Assembly: GCA_037355855.1 (NCBI GenBank)
Contig: CM074759.1
Coordinates: 6,138,001-6,202,000, forward strand
DNA: 64,000 bases
Reading direction: 5' to 3'
Source of the DNA: Pseudo-nitzschia pungens
Taxonomy: Eukaryota > Bacillariophyta > Bacillariophyceae > Bacillariales > Bacillariaceae
This document shows positions 9,360-20,000 of this stretch, in pieces. The translations under genes were made by a program, and so were the position numbers. A model generated the notes under the pieces. That model worked only from the letters and a program-made list of their open reading frames with translations, was not told where the DNA came from and ran no database searches. Numbering within the stretch: the first letter of the stretch is position 1; every line of letters starts with the position of its first letter.

Positions 9360-10833
9360 ATAGTCGACTGAGTCGTGTTCTTGATGATAGATGTTTTGGT
9401 GGTAGCATTCATCGTCGTAGTCTTGGTAATAGTTGTCTTCGTAGTCTTGTTCTTCTTCTTGGGTGAGAGCGGTGCCGTTGTTTTCACATTCCTGGTAATA
9501 ATTATCTTCGTGGTTGTTGTCGAAGTTGTTATCGTCGGGGTGTGAGTTATCGTAGTACATGTCGGAGTTGATGTCTAGGTGATGGGCGTCGGATCGGGGG
9601 TTGTTGTTTCCGAAGCGGCGTTGTTGGAAGCGAGTGTTGTATCGGTGGGGTCCATTGGGGGGATTGGGGGGATTTGGGGTGTTAGTTCTGTGTCCGTTGG
9701 TTGGGCGGGGGTTGGGGCGATTCATTGTTTGGGATCCGTTGTGGCGGTGTCCATTGGATCGGCCGTTGGAGTATCCGGTGTTGGGTGGGCGGGTGTTGGT
9801 TTGGGTGTACTGGTTGCGGGGGGGGTTGGGGCGGTATGGGTTGTTGTTGGGGCGATAGGAGTTGTTGTTGTGGAACAAGGTGCGTGGGGAGACGGAGTTG
9901 TATCGGGGGCGTTGGGTTCGGTTGTTGGGGTTTCCGTTGAATTTGCGACGATTTTGGCGGAATTGTTGACTGGCGTCGTGGTGAAGGCGTTGTTGTTCCA
10001 TGAAGGCAACGAGGCGTTGGAATTCGTAGTTTTTGTCGTCGAGTTGGTTTCCGGTTTCGTTGAACTTGAGTTGCCAGGCGGGGAGCATGAGGCGATAGAA
10101 AGCATTCTTCAGGGAGGTGTCGTCGGGAAAGAGTTTGTTTCCGTTGGAACCGGGGAGGTGAAGGCTGAGGACGTTGATGAGACGGAGGCGGCCTGCGGTT
10201 GCGAAGCAGTCCATGTTTGAATGGTTTCGTGGCGTGGAGCATGTATTCCTGCTGAATCAGGAATGCGTTGGAAGGGAGGAACATGCCGAGGAAGGTGCGA
10301 ATGTTGTCGTTGAAGTGTGCGTCGTCAAGGTTGGAGTTGCCGGTGATGACAGAGTCCCAGGAGTGTTTGAGGTCACCACCGAGAACGTCGCGGGTTTTCT
10401 TGTGGAGGATCTTGTTGTGGAGGTCGAGGTTGGAAGCGCTGGCTGCGTCGATGAAGTCTTCGATGACGCGGATGAGACGTTCTTTGTCGGAGGAGTCGGG
10501 GCAAAAGGTGGTGTCTTGTTTCTTGAGAATCGTGGTGGATGAGGTGTTCGATGTGGCGGGTGCTGGGGCTGCTGCGGGGGCTGCTGCGGGGGCTGCTGCG
10601 GGGGCTGCTGCGGGGGCTGCTGCGGGGGCTGCTGCGGGGGCTGCTGCGGGGGCTGCTGCAGGGGCTGCTGCGACTGGGGGTGGGGGTGGTGGTGGGGCTG
10701 GTGCTCCGGTGGGGGGTGGAGGGAGGGTGAAACGGTGGACAAGACGAGTGGTGGGGTAATCCTGGTAGGGGATGACGGGTTTGAATGGGATGGGCGGTTG
10801 CTTAGTAGCTTGAAGCTGAGCGATGGCGGCCAT
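9357..10833 (-). pseudogene. Gyp1 gag, with one frame change near 10215
   Basis: The ATG at 10833 opens a frame with a Pro/Ala-rich start containing about eight PAAA repeats (12-bp DNA unit, 10560-10670). A capsid-like segment follows (ERLIRVIEDFIDAASASNLD, then WDSVITGNSNLDDAHF, TFLGMFLPSNAF). Near 10215 the homology moves to another frame, which begins at DCFATAGRLRLINVLS. It continues with an Asn/Arg/Pro-rich basic region and an acidic Tyr/Asp/Glu-rich tail ending HDSVDY-stop. No CCHC knuckle is seen. The frame change is either a single-base indel or a programmed +1 shift at AAA-C. The stop is TGA followed by CTA. The tail is overlapped by other-frame translations that I disregard. Confidence 0.75.
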
Positions 10834-10843
10834 GGTGGTCAGA

Positions 10844-11175
10844 TGTTACAGTAGTTTTTAGAAGAGTTTGGTACTTTATCGATAAAGGGAAAAATTTTTC
10901 AGCGATATTGCAATTGAATTCAATATGAACTACGCTGATTGTAAAATTGTGTGCTATTGAGTTTTAGAACCAAAAGGACTCAATTGAGAAACTTGTAGGT
11001 TCGATGAATTTATCTATTCGTGAAAATACTTAAGAAGACCGACTTCGTCTAACGGTCGGAATTGTATCAGAACTTCAAGGAGAAGGGAGATCAATTCATA
11101 CGATTGAATAATGACTGATACTCGTGAATGAATCAGTGAGTCATGAATCGAGTGTCTGTGCGTTGTTCAACGAGG
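10844..11175 (-). repeat. Probable 5' LTR of Gyp1, outer limit unresolved
   Basis: On the minus strand the sequence ends CTACTGTAACA eleven bases before the gag ATG, like the CA end of an LTR. The rest is non-coding and AT-rich. Only one copy is in view, so the outer edge is a guess. Confidence 0.35.
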
Positions 11176-11602
11176 CGTTGATGAGCCAATGCCGAAAAAC
11201 GGTTGGATACCGGCATTTTGTACAAGGGACTCGTTTGAGGTAGTGCAAGGTAACCTACCGTAGGTAGCATGGGTACCTTTCCTAGTAGGGTTGGCGCGCC
11301 ATTTTGACTCCCATGCTACTAATGGTGAAAACTACAGGTACGTAAGGTTACCGTAATTTACGGTGCGGTACGGGTACTTCGTAAACTCGTAGATCGACAG
11401 GTTCCGAAAATCCGAGATACCGTAATACCGGTAAGGTTTACGGTACATGGCCAGGATGAAAAAAAGTACGAGAACAAATTACTGCTGCACGTCTACCGTA
11501 AACCTTACTGTATGATACGGTACGACTCTTGCACAACAACTCGTTCCGGACGACCTTTCAGTGAGCAGCCTCATTTGTCACCAGCACCATAGAGATATCA
11601 AA
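11176..11602. other. Intergenic region upstream of RFC4
   Basis: No gene is visible. The stretch is rich in TACCGTA/TACGGTA motifs (11250-11520), which also occur in other intergenic regions here. The RFC4 promoter presumably lies within it, but no clear core element can be assigned. Confidence 0.4.
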
Positions 11603-13011
11603 ATGGCTTCGACTTCGTCTTCGCCCGATGGAATACCGTGGGTAGAACGCTATCGACCCCAAACACTCGACGATGTATCTCACCAAACGGAGGTGGTATC
11701 GACCCTAAAAAATGCGGTGCGGACGGGCCGGCTGCCCCACTTGCTGTTGTACGGACCACCGGGGAGTGGAAAGACGTCTGTTGCGCTTGCACTGTGCAAG
11801 GAGCTCTGGCATCCGGCCCAATGGCGTCGTCGCGTCTTGGAATTAAATGCTAGCGACGAGCGTGGCATTGCTGTTGTGAGGGAAAAGATCAAGCAATTTG
11901 CTAGTTTGTCCGTTGGGAAGGCTGGGAGCCATGCAACAACTCAGACCGGAGTGAGCAAGAGAGATTTTTTTGGAGCCAGCAGTGAAACAACAACCAAGCA
12001 TCAGAGCGATGACATGGACACTTCTGAAAGCGATGAAAAGAAATATCCCAATCCACCGTTCAAAGTGATAATTCTAGACGAGGCCGATACCGTGACGAAA
12101 GATGCGCAAGCAGCGCTTCGACGAATCATCGTAAGTAAGAAATAATGATATTCTATTTTCTGTCAGCGGGCTTTTACTGTCTTTCGAAGTTGCAATTCTG
12201 TCTACGAGGTGAAGCAGATAGGATCGATTCGATTTGATTCGATTCAGTGCGTTTGATTTCCTCTTCCTTTTTCCGATCGTTGCAAATTCTGCTGATTTCT
12301 GACTCATCATCGTCGTGTTTCCGTCCACAAAAGGAAGCGCATTCACGCATTACCCGGTTCATTTTGATTTGTAATTATGTGACGCGAATCATTGAGCCTC
12401 TGGCATCTCGATGTGCCAAGTTCCGATTTCAGGCGCTTCCTCCCGCCACCATGAAGGAACGGATCACGGAAATCGCGAAAACGGAGGGCAGCAAGCACGA
12501 CAAAAGCAAAAATGCTGCGGTCATCACAGAACGCCAAATTGATGCGGTCTTGGCTGTCTCGGGAGGAGACATGAGACGGGCGGTCACGTCGCTGCAATCG
12601 GTTCAGGCGTTGTTGGCGGGGCAACAGGGAAGTGCTGGTAGCAACAACGCCGGCAATGATATTTCGACTGTTATCGACGAAGACACAATATACGAATTGG
12701 CGGGCTTGCCACCAGATACGGCCATCGACTCGCTCTACCAGTCGCTGCTATCTTACAGCTTTGACACTATGCAAACGGCGGTGAAAACCGTCATTGCCAA
12801 CGGATATTCGGTCCAAATGCTCCTGCCAAAGCTACTGGACAAATTCATCGAGACCGACCACCTGAACGAATTAGGTCGCGCAAAGCTTGCAATTCGGATC
12901 GCTGAAGCTGAGGATAAAATGAACGACGGAGCCGACGAGTATCTCCAGCTCATGACGGTGTGTGGATTGGCACTTCGGTGTCTGCAGAACACCAGGAAGG
13001 CCAGACAATAA
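11603..13011 (+). CDS. RFC4: Replication factor C subunit 4 (clamp loader ATPase)
   Basis: Two exons, 11603-12130 and 12334-13011, join in phase 0 through a 203-bp intron (GTAAGT donor, ACAAAAG acceptor) to give 401 residues. RFC loads PCNA onto primer-template junctions using ATP; this is the human RFC4 / yeast Rfc2 type small subunit. Visible features are [12 protein letters not shown] (RFC box II), Walker A GPPGSGKT at 51-58, [10 protein letters not shown] near 80-90, Walker B ILDEAD near 157-162, and the arginine-finger SRC at 201-203 in the [19 protein letters not shown] segment (the intron lies just before EAHSR). The C terminus forms the collar domain. The start is the ATG at 11603; an upstream in-frame extension lacks ATG. 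About 45 extra Ser/Thr/Asp-rich residues (105-150) sit between the box after Walker A and Walker B, longer than in yeast or human. Confidence 0.93.
12131..12333 (+). other. Intron of RFC4
   Basis: The donor is ATC|GTAAGTAAG and the acceptor is CACAAAAG|GAAGCG. Removal joins ALRRII to EAHSRITRF, matching the RFC family across the junction. Stops occur in the intron in the exon frame. Confidence 0.9.
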
Positions 13012-13432
13012 ACCAGCAACAGAGGAGCTGTCTGCAGGATCCACGAGCATGCACACTGGCGTTTCAGTTTCTTGGGGCCAAAATATGTCAACTCCATCGC
13101 AGTATAACAGCGTTGAACAGCAGGGAATAGGATGCACCGAAACGCTGTGCGTGGAACCCTGCGTCCAATTGTCTATGGGAATGAATTTCGCTCTCGCGTC
13201 ATGCATGGGTAAAACATGACGTTGATTTTGGACGACTGCGTGGTTGAAGCTCCAACCTAACGGATAACACACACGATTGAACTGTCGATTGCCGTTTGTG
13301 ATTTTAATAGAATACGAAGTACGTAGTAATAGAATAATCTGTCATTATCGCACCCTAGTGACTTGCACCTGCGCGTTCGTTGGCAAAGAAAACCAATGTT
13401 GAGATCGCATGGGAAAAAGACGAAGAACAAAA
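13012..13432. other. Intergenic space between convergent RFC4 and FKBP genes
   Basis: No gene is visible. It probably holds both 3' UTRs and poly(A) sites. No conserved motif was identified. Confidence 0.5.
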
Positions 13433-14740
13433 TCAATCACCAACGACTAAAAGAGCCGGCAAAGAACTATCCATAGCGCCACTTACTTCCAAATAGATGT
13501 ATTCTCCTGGGACATCTTTTCGAACTGATTGAACTCGTCGCATTTGTTGTCTACGAACGATGTATGGTTTTGGTAACACGACACATGCGCATGCCATTTT
13601 GATCAATATCGAAAACAGAGCATAACAGCAGATGGGACGAAACGAATCAGTGAGTCGCATCGCATGCTACTGTTTTGGTGTCCTGCGAAAAACACGTCCC
13701 GGTCGAAAATTCGTTCCTGCGTACAGAAAAACAATACTTACCGTGGTCCAAATCCGACGGGCATCGGGCCCGGCTTGCCATCCTCTAAACCATCAACATA
13801 AGCCAGACTCGGTGGAATCAGCAATCGGCGAACGCTCCCTGTTGTCATGCCCCGAACACCTTCGTCCACTCCGGCAATGGCAGTCCCGTCCCCTACGGTG
13901 AAAATAAAGGGGACGCCGTCGTACGCCACCTGACTGCTGTCCACAAAGTATCCATTGGATTTTCGCAACACCTTCGAAATTCCAGGAGGAGGGAGAGGAA
14001 TTCATGGCAAATGGAAATCTGTGAGTCAGGCAACGACAAACCGCGCTAATGTCGTGCAGTTCCAGATTGTTACGACAAAGTTTGTGAATCACGCAAACCT
14101 TACCCATTGCAGATTGACGCGACTACCTTCCTTGACAATGCCATCCTCGCCCTTTCCAGGTCTGAGGTCGGCGATGATAACACCGGAAGGAAGCTTCTTG
14201 TAAGCTTCCCTAGGAACCGGCGCCAATTCGTCCATGTCGGCCAAGGCAGCTGTCCCCTGCCGATACTCTTCGGAAAGAGACTGTTATTTTGCAAAGGAAC
14301 CACACGGCAGAAAAAGAACAACGGGCGTGTTTTTGTGAGAGAGCTAGGCCCATTTCGGTCGTGATCCTTTTTCCTCGATCCTCCCCACAAGGGGACCAAC
14401 TTGGACTAAGGAGGGAGCAAACAACCCAATACCTTCGTACCTTCGCAGGACCGCCAGCAGCAGACCCCGACAGCGGTACGGACAATGCACCGAGGGAACC
14501 GGCGACAAAAGCACCCTTAGCTCGGCGCAATATATCCCGACGCGATTCTGGAAGTGACACGTCGTTCTCGCTCCACGCAACAGGGCCATCCAAGCAGGGA
14601 AGCGCCGACAACGGCTGTGCGCATGCCGCTGGTTTTGGGAGGGAGAAGGCGCCAACGCCGCCGTCGAAGCCACTCCAAATCATTGCAAATAGAACTAAGC
14701 TAAATGCGCCGAAGCCGAATGCCGAGGATTGGTCTCTCAT
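13433..14740 (-). CDS. Plastid (thylakoid-lumen type) FKBP peptidyl-prolyl isomerase
   Basis: Four exons on the minus strand fit: 14740-14441, 14280-14104, 13971-13742 and 13550-13433, giving about 275 residues. Introns have GT-AG ends (for example TGG|GTAAGG, CG|GTAAGT). FKBPs catalyse cis-trans isomerisation of prolyl bonds. The N terminus has a hydrophobic signal peptide, then GVGA-FSLP, a diatom plastid ASAFAP-like cleavage motif with Phe at +1. Next comes SRRDILRRAK and a hydrophobic stretch ending GSAAGG, a twin-arginine lumen signal. The FKBP fold spans LPSGVIIADLRPGKG, SRVNLQW-VLRKSNGYFVDSS, FTVGDGTAIAGVDEGVRGM and RRLLIPPSLAYVDG. The end is uncertain: after YIYLE there is another GTAAGT, so a small last exon may replace the final 17 residues read here. 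Confidence 0.85.
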
Positions 14741-15544
14741 TGTCAGTTTTCTCTCTTATATCAGAACGCAACCTGGAATATGCTCACTAAGCGGACAACC
14801 GAAAAAAAACTTAACAGACTGGAGACCGACACTTGGGTAAGGAATTGCCAATAAGATCTCAAGTGGTTCCTGGTGCTACGATTCTGTGCGGGTGAGACCG
14901 AACACTGGTAAGGTTACGGTATTGAGATGAGCATGACACACAACACATCATCAATTTCTAGTCCAAAAAATAATTAGAGATTTCTACTACACGTAGTAAT
15001 TACGAACGTAAGTAAGCTTAGGAGTTGTCACCGAAAGGTGTCAAAAAATCAGAAAATATGGACATGATCGAATGAATCGAGTAAGTCTTACTACGAGAAC
15101 GTTTCCCATTCTACCGGTACAGTACAGTAAACTTAACCTTAGTACAAAATTCCCATTCTGTCCCCCTGTTCTAGGTCCCCCACAACTTGTTTCTACGAAA
15201 CTGGGGGGATAGCAGATGGGAATTTATAATTATTAGTAGTACGAAGTACGCGTAAGTTGTTAACTTACTTCGTACGTAGTAAATCTTACTTTGTACTTCG
15301 TACTACGTACCGGTAGTATTTAGAATTATCAGAAAACGAATTCATGTTGCTGTACGAGTACAAGGCTACACGTACCAGGTACCTCAATGAAAACAAGATA
15401 AAATACGAGTAAGTTAACCTTACTACATACATTATTTTTTCTTCTTGTCACGTTTGTTGAGTGTTGAAGGACGACGGACGAAGTTCGACAACGAGGTCAA
15501 ATAATACTGTTTGTGAGAGCCAGGATCTGTATCTGTTGCAGAAG
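14741..15544. other. Shared upstream region of divergent FKBP and MetAP genes
   Basis: No gene is visible. The 800 bp between two divergent starts probably holds both promoters. It is rich in partly palindromic TTACGTAGTA/TACGTAC motifs (15230-15310). The last 84 bases are open in the MetAP frame but contain no in-frame ATG. Confidence 0.5.
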
Positions 15545-16822
15545 ATGAGACACTCATATCTACCGTTTATACTGTCCAGGATACGGCCGTTTTCACAATC
15601 CACTGCCAATACGGTTAACGGGAATGCGGCGTTTTCTGCTTCCACTGGAAGCCTTCGATCTCTATCCAGATCTGTAACTGAATCTCGGTTGTATTCTTCG
15701 TCAGATTATCTTGCAAAACTATCTATGCCACCCTCTCCTTCGACGTATTCAACATTTGCGCCAACGTCCGCACCACCCACGGAGGCAGCGGCCTTTGATG
15801 GCAAGTACACGACTTTTCAATCCTACTCGAATGCCATCTCCTCGGCGACGTTTCCTTCTGGCAAACAGCGGGAACCTGTTCGACCATTCCCCCTGTCGCC
15901 TAAAAAAACGATCGATGGGAGGCCCAACATCCTGCCGCCGCCTTATGCCGAATCCGGGATTCCTCCAAATCACGACGATACCATTCTGATATTTTCCGAA
16001 GACGAATACTTGGCAAACATGAGACGCGCAGCAAAATTGGCACGAAGAGTCTTGGATTACGCTTGTTCCTTGGCCAAGCCGGGTGTTACGACCGACGATG
16101 TCGATGCGGCTGTCCACGAGGCTTTGTTGGAGGCGGGAGCATATCCATCTCCCCTAAATTATGTTGGTTTCCCGAAATCTCTATGTTCCAGCATCAACGA
16201 GGTCATTTGCCACGGTATTCCGGACACACGCCCCCTAGAATTTGGTGACATTGTTAGCTTCGATGTGAGTTGTTTCATCAACGGGGTCCACGGTGACAAC
16301 TGCGCGACAATTATTGTCGGAGATGAACAAGAAGAGGACGAGATTGGGACCGACTGGAGAGGCGTGCCTTACCTTAGTAGCGGCAACTTCCAGGATCGAC
16401 CCGAAGGGGATGAGGAAATGATTCGATCCGCGAGACGATTGGTTCATGCTGCGAGAGAGTCCTTGTACGAGGCAATCGATCGGATCGGTCCCGGTGCATG
16501 CCTCACAGATATCGGGGCTGCTGTACAGGACGTTGCTGATTCCTACGGCTACAGCACCGTCGAAAAGTACCGGGGCCACGGGATTGGTGCAGACTTTCAT
16601 CGACCGCCATTTGTCAAGCACTATCGCAACTACGACAAACTAGAGCTCGTGCCTGGCATGGTATTTACGATCGAACCAATGCTGGTAGAAGGTGCCGGAG
16701 ATTGTTTCGAATGGAGCGACAAGTGGACGGTGGCAACGACCGATGGAGGCATGGCTGCCCAATTTGAACACACGGTTTTGATCCGGGAAGACGGGGTGGA
16801 AATCTTAACGGTTCCAGAATGA
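15545..16822 (+). CDS. Methionine aminopeptidase type I, organelle-targeted
   Basis: This single exon encodes 425 residues from the ATG at 15545. MetAP removes the initiator Met from nascent proteins using a dinuclear metal centre. The catalytic domain starts near SEDEYLANMRRAAKLARRVLD and has SSINEVICHGIPD (substrate His). The five metal ligands are visible: Asp in VSFDVS, Asp in VHGDNC, His in RGHGIG, Glu in FTIEPM and Glu in AQFEHTV. The first ~150 residues are Ser/Thr/Arg-rich with few acidic residues (MRHSYLPFILSRIRPFSQS), as expected of a mitochondrial or plastid presequence. An insertion EQEEDEIGTDW..GNFQDRPEGDEE between the second Asp and the next helix is longer than in bacterial enzymes. 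The gene converges with IF-2, ending 251 bases from it. Confidence 0.93.
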   Translation: MRHSYLPFILSRIRPFSQSTANTVNGNAAFSASTGSLRSLSRSVTESRLYSSSDYLAKLSMPPSPSTYSTFAPTSAPPTEAAAFDGKYTTFQSYSNAISSATFPSGKQREPVRPFPLSPKKTIDGRPNILPPPYAESGIPPNHDDTILIFSEDEYLANMRRAAKLARRVLDYACSLAKPGVTTDDVDAAVHEALLEAGAYPSPLNYVGFPKSLCSSINEVICHGIPDTRPLEFGDIVSFDVSCFINGVHGDNCATIIVGDEQEEDEIGTDWRGVPYLSSGNFQDRPEGDEEMIRSARRLVHAARESLYEAIDRIGPGACLTDIGAAVQDVADSYGYSTVEKYRGHGIGADFHRPPFVKHYRNYDKLELVPGMVFTIEPMLVEGAGDCFEWSDKWTVATTDGGMAAQFEHTVLIREDGVEILTVPE

Positions 16823-17073
16823 GCACATCTGGACGGGATCCGCTCTCATTTCTCTTGGCTCCGAGCACAAAATCGACATGCGCAGCCCTAAGTTTTAGAA
16901 GCTTGCAGTTCCGATCACCGCAACCTTACTCGCGAAGTCACTAGTGCATTTTTTTCATTCCCATTCCTAGGAGTCTACAGAGAATTCAAAGATAGAATCA
17001 ATCCAATCCAGTTTTGGAACACAAAATCGTACACTGAGCGCCTTTCAAACTCGTTCATGGTACAGTCTCTCCT

Positions 17074-20000
17074 CTATAGTTTTACTTTTTTCATTTCTAC
17101 GCTATAACACTCTATTTCATCTCCCTCCTGGAAATCCGAAAAACCGGAGAGTCCAAGCCCGCATTCCTCACCCGACCGAACGCTCTCGACTGTTTCCTTG
17201 AACCGACGAAGACTCGATGCGGTAACACTTTCATTATCGGGAGAAATCAAATCCCCATCGCGATAAACTCTAAAGTGGGCCACAAGATCGGTAGCTGCAG
17301 AGCTGCCTTCTCCACGCACCGAAGCCTGGGTTTTGTAGAGGTTGCCGTCCAAAACGTTGAGCCCAGCAATCGTTTCTTCGCCATCTTCCGTGTCTATCGA
17401 AAATGTCGCCTTCACCACTGCGCGCCCATGGGTGTGCTTCTGCGGAATTAAGGGCAGATAAGACCCAAGAACGTTCTTCGCTTCATCCAACAGGGAGTAT
17501 ATGATGTTATTGCAGCAGATTGAAACACCTTCTGATTCCGCAAAGTTCATCGTTGATTGATCAACTCGCAGCGAGCCGAAGGAAAAAATTGTGGCCTCGC
17601 TTTCCTTTGCCATTTGAATGTCGCTCGGTGTAACTTCACCAATTCCTTCCATTATCGGGTCTATCACCACTTTGTGCTTGGAATCATTGCCGATATTCAG
17701 TAACGATTCACGGACTGCCGCCAAAGATCCGTCTGCGTCAGCCTTCACAATAATTGGGATGCGAACACTCCCATCGGCCTCTTCGATGGCGGCTTTATCG
17801 GTGAATTTTTTGACACGCCAAGTATCACCTCTTCGCATCCCGGTAATATGAAGCTCTACGTCACTACGGGGTCCGTCGGGTCGGTCATTGGTAGATAGAT
17901 CGAGTGCCCTGCGTTGTTCCAACATTTCTTCTGCAAACTCCTCAGACTCAACAACCATCACCGGATCGCCAGCCTTCGGAAGAGACTTGAAACCAACAAT
18001 GCGGACGGGCTGAGAAGGAAGTCCACTCTTTAACATTTGGTTGTTCACATCCTTGAGCATCCGGACCTGACAAACCTGATTTCCACTGATGATGACATTG
18101 CCCTTCTCGATATTACCCCAACGCACGATGCAATCTGCAACCACACCGAGTCCTTTTTCTTGCCTAGCATCCATAATAATTCCTTCTCCGCAGGCCTCGT
18201 TGTCTGCTCGCAAGTCCATTATCTCGCTCTGTAAGAGCAATCCTTCCATCAAATCGTCCAGACCTTCCCCTGTCAAACCGGAAGTAGGTATGACTTGGAC
18301 AGGCTGGCCGTATTCAGAGCCATCGGAGCTCATTCCTTCAGAGACAATGCCATGCTCCAACAGTTGATTTTCGATTCTCATCTTAGCTTCTACGGGATCG
18401 ATTCCAGGTTTATCTATTTTGTTCACCGCCACTAACATGCTTATTCCACTCTCTGAAGAACCTTTGACAATCGATTTGAAAAAATCAATGATTTCTACGG
18501 TCTGTTCCGAAATTCCATCATCCGCTGCGACTACCAATACAATGATATCTGCAGCGTGGGATCCCGATTGACGCATCGCCCGAAATGCAGCGTGACCGGG
18601 TGTGTCCAAAAAGGTAATCTTCTGGTCTTGTCCTCCTATTGCAACCTGAAACGCACTTATGATTTGAGTAATTCCTCCCGCTTCAGTACCGGCTACGTCC
18701 TTCGCTATGTTTCCTCCAGCGTTTTTTGAATTTTTCGATTTCTTCTTCTTCTTGCTCTTTGTGCCATTTTCTTTCTGTCCTTTCTTCTGTTGTTCCTGGG
18801 AACGGCGACGAAGTGCGTCCATCAAAGTTGTTTTTCCATGGTCTACGTGCCCCATAATGGTAACTATGGGCGGTCTAGGAGGAAACGAATCAACCATTTC
18901 CTCATTGGTACGGCCATCTTTATCGGTATCTGAACGTCGTTGTTGCATCAAAATCTGTTCCGAATCAACCACAATAGGCTCGTTTGTCGATCGCATAGTC
19001 TCGATGCCTAAATCCATCGCCAATAATTCCAGGACATCAATGTCGAGTGCATCGTCCCCCCCAACACCCATCGCACGCAATCTTTCCCGAATGTCATCCA
19101 CCTTCACGCGAAATAAAGAAGAGACCTCAGATGGTGTCAGCGAATTATGGATCGGCAGTGTAATGACTCTTTCATGTGTACATGACTCGTGTTTGTCGTT
19201 CTGAGTCAACCCATCAATGTCGCCGTCGTCGGTTCTGGAGATGCGACCGTGCAGAAATTCTTCGGCCTGCGGTGGCTTTGATCCTCTTCCCGACTGCCAA
19301 TGATCATTTCTCCCTCTGTGCTCTTGCCCCTCGTCATGTAGTGGCGGAATGGAGAATCGTTTTTGCCGCCATGAAGCTCGGGAGCCCCCACGATTCTGTC
19401 TAGAAAATTCCGCCGAAGACGATTGTCCGGGCCGTCCTTGCTGGATATTCGAAGGTGCATCCTTGCGTAGTTTTCTCATCATTTCTGCGAGTCGAAGCGT
19501 GCCTTCCGGCTTACTGTTGTTTTTTTGGTAACCACTGATTCTATCGTTTCGATTTCGTGTGCCAAATCCAGCATTACCTTTTTGGTCGAAACGAGTAGAG
19601 CGATTCCTGCTTTCAGTATGGTTCTGATCATTCACATTTTGCCAATATCGATCTCGCTGCTGCCTGTGTGATGAATGTTCCTGTCGAGATTCGTTCTGTT
19701 TTCGATTGCGATTGCGCGACATTACAGTCAGAACGTCGGATAGGCCTTGTTGTCGTCGTCTGACGTTGGTGTTGATTTTGTCGTTTTCATTTCTCGCATT
19801 GTTTCGGTAGATTTCGTTCTTTCTTCCGTAGTTGTTGTCGTTACTTCGTCTATTTGTATCTCGTTGGTTCCGATTTTGACGCGGATGCTGTCGTTCTCGT
19901 TGTCTTTGTCGTTGTTCCTGTTGATTCTGGTTCCTCTTCGTAGGTCTCAGAACTCTATCATCAGTTTTGCCAATATCATCACGATTCATACGTTGTTGCT

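Larger units (their letters stand above)
1..10850 (-). mobile_element. Ty3/gypsy LTR retrotransposon Gyp1, split by a TIR element
   Basis: A minus-strand gypsy element reads gag (from 10833), then protease, reverse transcriptase, RNase H and integrase, and runs off the left edge. Domain order RT-RNaseH-IN is diagnostic for Ty3/gypsy rather than copia. Pol is interrupted by foreign DNA at 1797-8336, and removing that DNA restores an open frame with no other stop to position 1. The gag frame is broken once near 10215. Gag and pol share a frame and are separated only by a TGA at 9357-9359. The right LTR is probably just beyond 10844, but its partner lies outside the window, so its limits are not confirmed. 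Confidence 0.9.

Noticed and set aside
10268..10759. Plus-strand Gly/Ala repeat protein opposite Gyp1 gag
   Set aside because: It is the complement of the Pro/Ala-coding 12-bp repeat of gag. No independent signal.
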